The translations under genes and the position numbers were made by a program. Under the pieces are notes generated by a model, which saw only the letters and a list, made by a program, of their open reading frames with translations, was not told where the DNA came from and ran no database searches. A stretch of 64,000 nt of DNA from an uncultured Bacillota bacterium (GTDB lineage Bacteria > Bacillota_I > Bacilli_A > RFN20 > CAG-288): contig CASGEC010000003.1 in assembly GCA_949300365.1 (NCBI GenBank), positions 1 to 64,000 of the forward strand, in the 5' to 3' direction. Within the stretch, counting starts at the first letter, position 1. Each line of letters starts with the position of its first letter. This document shows, piece by piece, positions 1-7,731 of the stretch.

Positions 1-1
1 A

Positions 2-76
2 AGATGTCATTTCGTATTTACGAAGAATAACTATGCAGAAGGTACAGGACAACTGGATAAAAGAAGAAGGAACTAA
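2..76 (+). other. Possible 3' end of a gene cut by the window edge
   Basis: Frame 2 is open from the first base to a TAA at 74-76 and reads as a plausible protein tail ending in TGQLDKRRRN. It is followed by a good promoter at 93-120. The stretch is too short to identify, and chance openness in AT-rich sequence is a real alternative. Confidence 0.25.
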
Positions 77-92
77 GATACAACTTAAAAAA

Positions 93-120
93 TTGAAAAC
101 TCTCTTTGGTGAAATATAAT
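93..120 (+). promoter_or_regulatory. Sigma-A-type promoter with a long leader to the MATE gene
   Basis: The sequence shows a -35 TTGAAA (93-98), a 16-base spacer and a perfect -10 TATAAT (115-120). Transcription would start near 127, giving a leader of about 290 bases before the MATE start at 418. Apart from this promoter and the leader element at 305-345, bases 77-417 are AT-rich and hold nothing I recognise. Confidence 0.6.
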
Positions 121-304
121 ACCTAAAACTAAAAGTTACGGTTTAATCTTTCTTATATTTTGGAAAATCATGTTTCTTTATTTCCTTCATTCCATAAACG
201 ACTTAATACCATTCTTTAGAAATTGCAAATATTTTTCTTTTCCTGTTGAAAAAGAAACAGAATGCCTTCTTTGCACGCCAGTCCTGTACTTCCTACGGAA
301 AGAG

Positions 305-345
305 CCTCTTCCATCAAGGAGAGGAAACAAATGGAGGAAAAGTAA
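305..345 (+). promoter_or_regulatory. Leader hairpin and four-codon minigene upstream of MATE
   Basis: CCTCTTCC (305-312) can pair with GGAGAGG (318-324) across a five-base loop, masking the only strong Shine-Dalgarno sequence before the MATE gene. Six bases after that site, ATG at 331 opens a reading frame M-E-E-K that stops with TAA at 343-345. The minigene is in the same frame as the MATE gene, whose first ATG is 87 bases downstream. This could be a regulatory minigene or a lost N-terminal start; I cannot tell which. Confidence 0.35.
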
Positions 346-417
346 ATTCCACCGCTTGCGATTGATTTCGGGAAACGGGAAAGTAGAATATTCCCTTCGG
401 TAATACACATTCGAATT

Positions 418-1836
418 ATGCAAATCAAAGCGATGGATCTGACCAGCGGGAACACGAAGACGCTCATCCGGAAAGTGATCCTCTATTCCCTTCCTCTGGT
501 GCTTGTGGGCTGTCTGGAAATCCTCTTCTCGACCTTTGACCTCATTGTCATCGAAGGGGCGGAAGGGGAAATCTCGGCCGCTGCCGTGGGCGCCAATGCC
601 GCTCTCATCTCCTTGTTGACGAATGTCTTCATCGGCCTCTCCACAGGTGAGAACGTCATCATCGCAAAATACTACGGGGAAAGGGAGAAGGGCCATGCGG
701 AGAAGGCCTGCTATTCGGGCCTCGTCTTGGCTGTCCTTTCCGGAATCCTCGTCCTCCTTGTCGGTTATTTCTGCTCTCCCTATCTTCTCAAGCTTCAGAA
801 CGTCAGCGAATCCTATTTCGACTTGGCCGTTAAGTATCTCAGGACCTACTTCTTTGCCCTTCCGTTGATCAGCCTCTACAACTTCGGAAGCGCCATCTTC
901 CGGGGAACGGGAAACAGCAAGATGCCTCTGATCTTCTTGGGTATTGCCGGGGCGCTCCATATCGCCATGAACTATCTTTTCGTCTATGCCTTCCGCCTAT
1001 CGGTCACTGGTACGGGCCTTAGCAGTATCTGCTCCTATTCCGTTGCCGCGATTCTGGTCTTTGTCTTCCTGAAGAAGAACAAGAACTTCATCGATTTCCA
1101 CTTCCACAAGATCCGCCTCTATCGCAAGGAAACACTGGAAATCCTCAAGGTCGGCATTCCAAGCGGCCTCCAGGGCATGGTCTTTGCCGTCAGCAACATG
1201 ATCCTCCAGTCCTCGGTCAACACCTGGGGAAGCCAGATCGTGGAAGTCAATGCCGACTGCGAATCCATCGAGAACTTCGCCTATACTTCCATGTTCGCTA
1301 TCGCCCAGGGCGGTTCGGCCTTCATCTCGGCCAACTACGGAAAAGGCGAGAAGAAAAACGTCCGCAAGCTCGTCTTCATCATCGAGTCTGTCTGCATGGG
1401 CTTCGGCCTTCTTTTCGGCCTCCTTCTTCTTGCCCTCCATCGCCCTCTCATCCAGGCCTATACCGGAAACAAGGCGGACAAGGAATTCCAAATGCTGTGC
1501 TTTGAACGTCTCTCCCTCCTTCTGCCTCTGTATTTTCTCTGCGGTGGCATGGATACCTTCACCAACTTCCTGCGCGGCTTGAACAGGGCGACGATACCGA
1601 TGGTCATCTCCTTCTTCTGGACATGCGTCTTCCGCCTCATCTGGAACTTCTTCGTCTACTCCTCCGATCCGGCATCTCCAGCCCATTCCACCCTTCTTCT
1701 CTATGCCTGCTATCCTGTCAGCTGGGTCTGTTCCTTCTCCTGCCAGGCCTTCTATTACTTCCTCATCCACAAGAAGGTCTATAAGGAGATTGACGAGAAT
1801 GCGGCTCTCTATCTCAAGGAAACGCAAAAGAATTAG
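418..1836 (+). CDS. MATE family multidrug/toxin exporter
   Basis: A 472-residue polytopic membrane protein of the MATE (MatE, NorM/DinF-like) family, which uses ion gradients to export organic cations, drugs or metabolites. The N-terminal DLTSGN motif (residues 7-12) before the first membrane helix is typical, length is normal for a 12-helix MATE protein, and the two halves each carry the usual glycine-rich helices (for example around FRGTGNSKMP, residues 162-171). The start is uncertain: neither ATG 418 nor ATG 433 has a visible Shine-Dalgarno sequence, whereas a strong one sits at 318-324 before a four-codon in-frame minigene. Substrate unknown. The downstream xylose operon is convergent and unrelated in strand. 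Confidence 0.9.
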   Translation: MQIKAMDLTSGNTKTLIRKVILYSLPLVLVGCLEILFSTFDLIVIEGAEGEISAAAVGANAALISLLTNVFIGLSTGENVIIAKYYGEREKGHAEKACYSGLVLAVLSGILVLLVGYFCSPYLLKLQNVSESYFDLAVKYLRTYFFALPLISLYNFGSAIFRGTGNSKMPLIFLGIAGALHIAMNYLFVYAFRLSVTGTGLSSICSYSVAAILVFVFLKKNKNFIDFHFHKIRLYRKETLEILKVGIPSGLQGMVFAVSNMILQSSVNTWGSQIVEVNADCESIENFAYTSMFAIAQGGSAFISANYGKGEKKNVRKLVFIIESVCMGFGLLFGLLLLALHRPLIQAYTGNKADKEFQMLCFERLSLLLPLYFLCGGMDTFTNFLRGLNRATIPMVISFFWTCVFRLIWNFFVYSSDPASPAHSTLLLYACYPVSWVCSFSCQAFYYFLIHKKVYKEIDENAALYLKETQKN

Positions 1837-1871
1837 CCAAGAAAAGATAATAAGCCAACTTTCCTCATGCC

Positions 1872-1899
1872 AAAAAAGACCCCTCCTTATGGAAGGGTC
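1872..1899 (-). terminator. Rho-independent terminator of the xylose operon
   Basis: On the minus strand a nine-base stem with one mismatch (1891-1899 with 1878-1886) and a four-base loop is followed by six T (1877-1872). It lies 30 bases after the GH43 stop. Confidence 0.75.
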
Positions 1900-1928
1900 G
1901 ATAGGCTTTTGCCTTCGATAGAGGAGAA

Positions 1929-3347
1929 TCAGTCCAAGGTGAAGTCGTAGAAGGAGAAATGGCCCTTTCCCTGGAAGGTGAAGAAGAGCGCGGAGACTTC
2001 CTTGGAAGGCGTAAAGGAAGAGACGAATTCCTTCTTCTTCGAGGTCGGGGAAATCGGGATCTGCGAAAGGACGTTTCCGTTTTCGCTATCCTTGACAACA
2101 ACCGTTCCCTTAGCTCTGCCCTTGATGGTGATGGCAAGGGATTTCACGTCCTTGGGGAAGCGGAAATACTTGTAGCCGATGATCGTGTACTTGGTGACAT
2201 TCCGGATATACTGGGATTCCCGGACGTCGTTGTCCTTGTCCTCCTGGGTGAGGTAGCTATGGCGCGGCGCCCACCTGCGGAAGACCTTGTAGAAGAAGGT
2301 GCCAAGGGTGGAATAGAGGTTGCAGCAGATAGCGGCCTTATATTTCCCCTTTCCCTCCAAGGGCTTTCCGTTAAGGCCCTGGGAAGTCATCTCCGCCTGC
2401 TTGAAGTGGAGGCCGTCGAATTCGATCTTCTCCGCACACATCTGGCGGGCGAAGGAATTCTTGTTGGTCTGACGGTGATAGAAGATGTAGTAGCTTCCAT
2501 CCAGGCAGAGAAGGCTTCCGTGGTTGTTTCCATAGTAGTTCGTCTTCTTGCCAAGGCCAGCATCGCAATTGGAGACGAGGACACCGCCATAGCGGAAATC
2601 CCTGTCGGGATAGTCGCTGATGGCATAGCAGAGCTCATGGTTGACGAAGGACGAGTAGATGAAATAGTAGTGCCCGTTGATCTTGCGCATGGAGGAAGCC
2701 TCGAAGAACTCATGGCCCTGGAAGTCGGTTCCCTTGCTGTTGTGGATCGTCTTTGCTATGTAATGCGGTCCTTCCTTGATCGTGAGCATGTCATCCGCAA
2801 GCTGGAAGACCATGGCCCCCTTGTCGGTGTTCTTCTTGCCCTTGAGGCCAAAGTGCTGGACGGAGCCATAGCCGGAATAGAGATAGATCTTGCCATCGTC
2901 ATCGACAAAGATAGCCGGATCGAACTGGATGAATTCCTTCTTGTTGCCCAAGGACACGCCATCGGGATATTTCACGTAGCCATAGAAGTGGAAGGGACCA
3001 TCGGGCTTGTCGCTCTTGGCAACGGCAATATGGCCCAAGAAGCCCAAGGTATAGTAGAGGTAATAGTTTCCATCCTTTCCCTGGGCACAGTCGGGGGCAT
3101 ACATGACATTGACGAATCCCCCCTTGTACTCCTTGTCTTCCTTCTTGCTGTAGGCAATCCCTTTTCGTGACCAGGAGGTCAGATCGTCCACGGGGCAGGA
3201 ATAGACGACATAGTCGTTGAGGCAGAAGGAGATGCCGCCGAACTTGTCATGGCTACCGTAGACATAGACCCTGTCCCCAAAGACATGGGGTTCGGGATCG
3301 GGAATGTATTCGTTTGTCGGCAGGATCGGATTGGTTATCTGTTTCAT
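1929..3347 (-). CDS. Glycoside hydrolase family 43 (beta-xylosidase / arabinofuranosidase type)
   Basis: A 472-residue five-bladed beta-propeller hydrolase of the GH43 family with no signal peptide, so probably cytoplasmic. The expected three acidic residues are visible: general base D17 in YIPDPEPH, pKa modulator D86 in VMYAPD, and general acid E216 in HEFFEASSM. Residues after about 330 look like an appended beta-sandwich domain. It is the last gene of an operon with xylB (8 bases upstream) and xylA, so it most likely releases xylose or arabinose from imported short xylo-oligosaccharides. Start ATG 3347 follows a GAGGTG ribosome site. The exact sugar specificity cannot be read from the sequence. 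Confidence 0.88.
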   Translation of the reverse strand: MKQITNPILPTNEYIPDPEPHVFGDRVYVYGSHDKFGGISFCLNDYVVYSCPVDDLTSWSRKGIAYSKKEDKEYKGGFVNVMYAPDCAQGKDGNYYLYYTLGFLGHIAVAKSDKPDGPFHFYGYVKYPDGVSLGNKKEFIQFDPAIFVDDDGKIYLYSGYGSVQHFGLKGKKNTDKGAMVFQLADDMLTIKEGPHYIAKTIHNSKGTDFQGHEFFEASSMRKINGHYYFIYSSFVNHELCYAISDYPDRDFRYGGVLVSNCDAGLGKKTNYYGNNHGSLLCLDGSYYIFYHRQTNKNSFARQMCAEKIEFDGLHFKQAEMTSQGLNGKPLEGKGKYKAAICCNLYSTLGTFFYKVFRRWAPRHSYLTQEDKDNDVRESQYIRNVTKYTIIGYKYFRFPKDVKSLAITIKGRAKGTVVVKDSENGNVLSQIPISPTSKKKEFVSSFTPSKEVSALFFTFQGKGHFSFYDFTLD

Positions 3348-3355
3348 TTTTCACC

Positions 3356-4816
3356 TCACTGATTCTTGTTGCGGAGATAGAGATCCTTGTAGGCTCGGAA
3401 CTTCTTTTCGTAGATGGCGTGCTTAGTCCTGTCGGGATGATAGACGTCCTTGTCCCGTATGAGCGCTTTGCAGGCATCCTCTATGGAAGGATAAAGCCCG
3501 TCCCCGACCATGGCCAGGATGATGGCTCCCAAGGCACCGCCATCGTTTGTGGCGATCGTCTTGATGTCAATGCCGAAGATATCGGCAAGGATCTGAAGAA
3601 GGCCCTTGGACTTGCTTCCTCCACCGATGACACGGGCGGATTGCCCCTTCAGTCCCAAGTCGAGCATGACCCGATAGACATCATACAAAGAGAAGAGGAT
3701 TCCCTCGACGATCGCCTTGACGATATCCGGACGGGAATAGAAAAGGGAGAGATTGGCAAGATAGCCCTTGGCCTTGGGGTCGTTGATCGGGCTTCTCTCC
3801 CCGCTGAGGTAGGGAAGGAAAAGGATATCCGACATCCTCTCGGGCATCTTCTCAAGCTCGCCGGCAAAGTCGGTCGTATGAAGGACCTCCTCCAGAAACC
3901 ACTTCAGGGAACCCATGGCCGAAAGGGTGCATCCCATCAGATGGAACTTGCCCGTGGCATGGCGGAAGGCATGGACCCTTCCCTCCTTGTCGAAGGTATA
4001 GGAATCCAAAGGGGCGAAAACCGTTCCCGACGTTCCCAAGGAGATCGAGATCTCGTTTTCATGGATCGTCGATGTCCCGATAGCCCCGACTGCCTGGTCT
4101 CCGCCGCCGATAACGATTTTCGTGTTAGGGTACAATCCGACATTTTCGGCAATCGAAGGCAGGACGGTTCCGATGACATCCTTGCTTTTATGGATCTCCG
4201 GAAGCTGCGTTCTTTGGATTCCAATGATATCCATCAGGCACTCGGAATAGCATCTGTTCTTCACATCGAAGAAGAGCGTTCCCGAAAGGTCGGAGACATC
4301 GCTTGCAAAGACGCCGGATAGGCGATAGGCAAGATAGTCCTTCGGCAGCATGATCTTGGCGATGCGGGCAAAATTGTCCGGCTCGTGTTTCTTCAGCCAC
4401 AAGAGCTTCGGTGCCGTAAAGCCGCACAAGGCGATATTGCCGGTCTCCTCAAGCAGGACTTTCTTGGTGACGACATTGTTGAGATAGTCCACTTCCTCTT
4501 CCGTCCGGGAATCGTTCCACAATATCGCCGGGCGGATGACATGGTCGTACTTGTCCAGAAGGACAAGGCCGTGCATCTGTCCGGAAAAGGAAAGGGAGGC
4601 AACAAGGGACAGATCGTTTCGCCGGCGCAAAGCCTTCAAGGCATCCAGGAAGGCATGGAACCAATCGTCCGGGTTCTGCTCCGTCCAATTGACCTTGGGA
4701 AGAAAGAGCGGGTAGTCCCGGCTTTCGCTATCCAGGATCTTGCCGTCCGTTCCGGCCAAGGAAAGCTTGATGGAGGAAGTCCCCAGATCGATTCCAAGGT
4801 AGAGCTTACTTGGCAT
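3356..4816 (-). CDS. xylB: Xylulokinase
   Basis: A FGGY-family sugar kinase (486 residues) that phosphorylates D-xylulose to xylulose 5-phosphate. The N-terminal [15 protein letters not shown] nucleotide-binding motif, the SFSGQMHG substrate motif and [11 protein letters not shown], carrying the catalytic aspartate, all match XylB. I chose ATG 4816 (MPSKLYLG) although the frame is open further upstream, because upstream residues are xylA in another frame. The gene overlaps the xylA stop by 11 bases, implying translational coupling, and is followed after 8 bases by GH43. Confidence 0.95.
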   Translation of the reverse strand: MPSKLYLGIDLGTSSIKLSLAGTDGKILDSESRDYPLFLPKVNWTEQNPDDWFHAFLDALKALRRRNDLSLVASLSFSGQMHGLVLLDKYDHVIRPAILWNDSRTEEEVDYLNNVVTKKVLLEETGNIALCGFTAPKLLWLKKHEPDNFARIAKIMLPKDYLAYRLSGVFASDVSDLSGTLFFDVKNRCYSECLMDIIGIQRTQLPEIHKSKDVIGTVLPSIAENVGLYPNTKIVIGGGDQAVGAIGTSTIHENEISISLGTSGTVFAPLDSYTFDKEGRVHAFRHATGKFHLMGCTLSAMGSLKWFLEEVLHTTDFAGELEKMPERMSDILFLPYLSGERSPINDPKAKGYLANLSLFYSRPDIVKAIVEGILFSLYDVYRVMLDLGLKGQSARVIGGGSKSKGLLQILADIFGIDIKTIATNDGGALGAIILAMVGDGLYPSIEDACKALIRDKDVYHPDRTKHAIYEKKFRAYKDLYLRNKNQ

Positions 4817-6128
4817 AGACAGAGAACATGATGTTGTTGACGACTTCCTCGAGGTATTCCTGGCGGCCGGACTCGACAGGGAAGTCTTCCTTGCTTTCGG
4901 CGTATTCCGCAAGTTCCTCAAGGCTTGTCTTTCCTTCGACGATCTTCTTTCCGATGCCTTCGGAATAGGAACGATAGCGGTTCTCGACGAACTCCTTGAG
5001 CCTTCCGTCCTCCACCATCTTCACGGCAATCCTCAGGCCGAGGGCGAAGGTATCCATGCCGGTGATGTAGGCAAGAAGGATATCCTCCAAGGTGTTGGAC
5101 TGTCTTCTGGTCTTGGCATCGAAGTTGAGTCCGCCGTTCTTGAAGCCGCCTTCCAGAAGGACCTCGTACATGGCAAGGGCAGCATCATGGACGTTGAAGG
5201 GGAACTCATCCGTATCCCAGCCCAAGAGCATGTCGCCCTGGTTGGCATCGATGGAACCGAAGACACCGTTGATCCGAGCCGTCCGCAGTTCATGGTTGAA
5301 GTCGTGCATGGCAAGGGTCGCGTGGTTGGCCTCGATGTTGAGACGGAAATCGCCGATGAGATCGTACTTCCTTAAGAAGTTGCAGCAGGTCGCGGCATCG
5401 AAGTCGTACTGGTGCTTGGTCGGTTCCTTCGGCTTGGGCTCCAAGAGGAAGTCGCCTTTGAAGCCGTTCTTCCTTCCGTAGTCCCTGGCCATGGTCAGGA
5501 AGCGGGCAAGATTGTCGTTCTCAAGGGCCATGTCCGTGTTCAAAAGCGTATCATAGCCTTCCCTACCGCCCCAGAAGACGTAGGAAGTGCCACCCAGTTC
5601 GATATCGGCATCCAAGCAGGCCTTGACCTTGGCAGCGGCAGCGGCAAAGACATCCGCGCTCGGCGAGGTGGCAGCACCTGCCATGAACTTCCTGTCGCCG
5701 AAGTTGTTGGCCGTGTCCCAGAGAAGCTTCTTGCCATGCTTTTCCTGAAGGGTCTTGAGATAGGAGACCATCTCGCGGAAGTTATCAAGGCTCTCCTTGA
5801 GCGTCTTTCCCTCGGGCGCGATATCGACATCATGGAAGCAATAATAGTCGATGGAAAGCTTGTCCATCAAATCAAAGGCAAAATCCGCCTTCTTCCTATA
5901 GATAGCCTTGGGATCGGTCTCGCCGAAGTTCTTGTCCTCGGTCGGACCACCGAACATATCCAATCCGCAATAGTCGATGGTATGCCAATAGGAGAGAGCG
6001 AACTTGAGGTGTTCCCGCATCTTCTTGCCATGGACGACCTCGTCCGGATTGTAGTACTTGAAGGCAAAGGGCTCCTTGGACTGCGGTCCTTCATACTTGA
6101 TCTTCCCGATTTCCGAATACTTTTTCAT
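4806..6128 (-). CDS. xylA: Xylose isomerase
   Basis: A 440-residue metal-dependent isomerase converting D-xylose to D-xylulose in the cytoplasm. Signature residues are clear: catalytic H99 and D102 in FHDVD, the VFWGGREGY signature (184-192), metal ligand E230 with K232 in LLEPKPKEP, and later IEANHATLA. Length fits the longer class II enzymes. Start ATG 6128 has an AAAGGA site. It is the first gene of xylA-xylB-GH43. A candidate -10 (TATACT) lies about 55 bases upstream. Confidence 0.97.
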   Translation of the reverse strand: MKKYSEIGKIKYEGPQSKEPFAFKYYNPDEVVHGKKMREHLKFALSYWHTIDYCGLDMFGGPTEDKNFGETDPKAIYRKKADFAFDLMDKLSIDYYCFHDVDIAPEGKTLKESLDNFREMVSYLKTLQEKHGKKLLWDTANNFGDRKFMAGAATSPSADVFAAAAAKVKACLDADIELGGTSYVFWGGREGYDTLLNTDMALENDNLARFLTMARDYGRKNGFKGDFLLEPKPKEPTKHQYDFDAATCCNFLRKYDLIGDFRLNIEANHATLAMHDFNHELRTARINGVFGSIDANQGDMLLGWDTDEFPFNVHDAALAMYEVLLEGGFKNGGLNFDAKTRRQSNTLEDILLAYITGMDTFALGLRIAVKMVEDGRLKEFVENRYRSYSEGIGKKIVEGKTSLEELAEYAESKEDFPVESGRQEYLEEVVNNIMFSVYAK

Positions 6129-6181
6129 TTCTATGATCCTTTCCTTGGATGGTTTTGCCTATGGCAAACCCCGCTAAGGCT

Positions 6182-6273
6182 AGTATAGGGCATCCCGAGT
6201 CATAAAACATGACAATCTTGCGATTTGAACAGGGATAACATTTCACAAGCAACGATTTCCAAACCGCTTGAAA
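6182..6273 (-). promoter_or_regulatory. Candidate xylA promoter and imperfect cre-like site
   Basis: Read on the minus strand, TATACT at 6187-6182 is the best -10; a -35 is not convincing. About 70-85 bases upstream is the semi-palindrome TTTCAAGCGGTTTGGAAA (6273-6256), which matches the catabolite-repression element consensus only loosely (12 of 15). Regulation by CcpA is an inference. Confidence 0.3.
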
Positions 6274-6520
6274 CCCCATGGATTCTTCAGCAGCAAGGGA
6301 AAGAGGCCAAAGCAATCGGTTTTGCTTTCCGTCAATCGAGCGAAGAAGGTTTTCATATCAAAACGGCAATTTCCGCCAAGGCAAGGATACTCCTTCCTAA
6401 ATAAAGTGAAAGTTATGAATCCATCTATGAAAGCCCTTTATATTGGCTTTTGGCATTCCTTTCGAAATGCTTGTTTTTTTGGCCTTCCATGCCTAAAAAG
6501 ACTACTCCTGTGCCATTTCT
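6274..6520 (+). other. Non-coding stretch with a weak terminator-like hairpin
   Basis: No convincing gene. GCATT (6453-6457) can pair with AATGC (6466-6470), followed by TTGTTTTTTT, and is preceded by a second weak stem at 6430-6450. It could end transcription from upstream or be a leader fragment; no known riboswitch consensus was recognised. Confidence 0.3.
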
Positions 6521-6549
6521 TTGTTTTGGAATCGCTTTTCCACTAAATA
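6521..6549 (+). promoter_or_regulatory. Promoter overlapped by a cre-like site
   Basis: TTGTTT (6521-6526), a 17-base spacer and TAAATA (6544-6549) form a fair promoter for the decayed lipoprotein/GH3 pair. The spacer contains TTGGAATCGCTTTTCC (6526-6541), 13 of 15 matches to the cre consensus WTGNAANCGNWNNCW. Binding of a LacI-family regulator such as CcpA here would block the promoter. Confidence 0.45.
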
Positions 6550-6581
6550 TGGTAGCGGTTTCGAAAGGAGAACAAACCAAT

Positions 6582-7713
6582 ATGAAAAAAAGAATCTTGC
6601 TCCCTCTTTCTTCCATACTTCTTCTCGGTGGCCTTGTCGGCTGCACAGGCAACTCGAGCGACACGACGCCAACTCCTTCCAAGGATACGACGACCCCTTC
6701 CAAAGAGGATACGACACCGACACAGACACCCAGCGAAGAGCTTGATCCTATCGCTTCCTTTGACAATAGCGAACTTGCGGACAATTCGTATGGTGGATGG
6801 ACCGGTACGGCCTATTCCGTCCTCCTCTATGAGGGCAATCTCTAAGACCGAACTCACCTATGCCTATAGCATGGTCTTGGGAACGACTTCCGTCACGACT
6901 TATGGCACCTATGTCGATAACGGCAGCGCGGATGGCTATGCCAAGTACACCCTCAATGCCGGAGCCGATGCTATCGTCGCCTCCTATTCCCTTGCCGGCG
7001 GCTATTCCATCCTTGTCAACACGGCTGACGAAGAACAGACCTATCCCGCGGAGCTTCCTGCCAAGACACAGGGCGAGAAGAACATGGCCCAAGGCAAGGA
7101 AGACGTCATCGCGGATTTCGGACAGGGAAACGTCATCTATGCCCAGGAAGGAAAGAACAACTTCACCTTCGTCGATCCCAATGACGAAAGCGCCACAAAG
7201 CAGACTATCAGCACCGCTTCCGGAGATGCTTCCGCCCTTCTTGGCAAGACCTTCGACAGCGTGCAGATCGTCAATGAGTTCGATGGCACAAAGGGCGAGG
7301 ATGGAAACTATTCCGCCTGGAACGGCTCTGTCCTTCAGGTCATCACCTATGCGGACGGAAGCTATGAGTTCCAGAAGACGACGATCAACTACGGCTATTC
7401 CATGCTCCTTGCCACGACCTTCGTCGAGACTGTCGGCAAGGTCACAAAGGGAGCAAGCGAGAATGGCTTTAGCAAGATGACCCTCAATGTGGCCGATGAT
7501 GTTCTTCTGGATTCCTATTCCCTTGCCGGCGGCTTCAACATCCACATCGATACCCGGAACCAGACCTATCCTGTCGAGCTTCCCGCACAGACGCAAGGCG
7601 AGAAGAACATGGCCCAAGGCAAGGACGATGTCATCAAGGCCTATGGCCAGGAGCAGGTCTTCTACTTCAACGAATCCGGCGTCAACATGTCCCTTACCGA
7701 CCCCAACGCCTAA
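6582..7713 (+). pseudogene. Frameshifted lipoprotein with two internal repeats
   Basis: The gene starts at ATG 6582 after AAAGGAG and begins with a clear lipoprotein signal (LLGGLVGC) and a Thr/Pro-rich linker. It hits a stop at 6843-6845; removing one base in CTCTAAG (about 6841-6845) restores a single frame to TAA 7711-7713, about 376 residues. The restored protein holds two similar repeats of roughly 150 residues, each ending in QGEKNMAQGK.DVI; the DNA of the repeats at 7043-7110 and 7561-7628 is nearly identical. The function is unknown, but it sits directly before a GH3 gene just as the intact lipoprotein at 39603 does. Either a true frameshift or a sequencing/assembly error. Confidence 0.8.
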
Positions 7714-7731
7714 AACAGAGGAGATATCCGT

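Noticed and set aside
170..403. A 77-codon plus-strand frame before the MATE gene
   Set aside because: No ribosome site, no recognisable features, AT-rich; more likely leader RNA.
1959..3170. A 403-codon plus-strand frame opposite the GH43 gene
   Set aside because: Low-complexity Val/Leu/Glu composition, no family match, and the GH43 catalytic residues are clear on the other strand.
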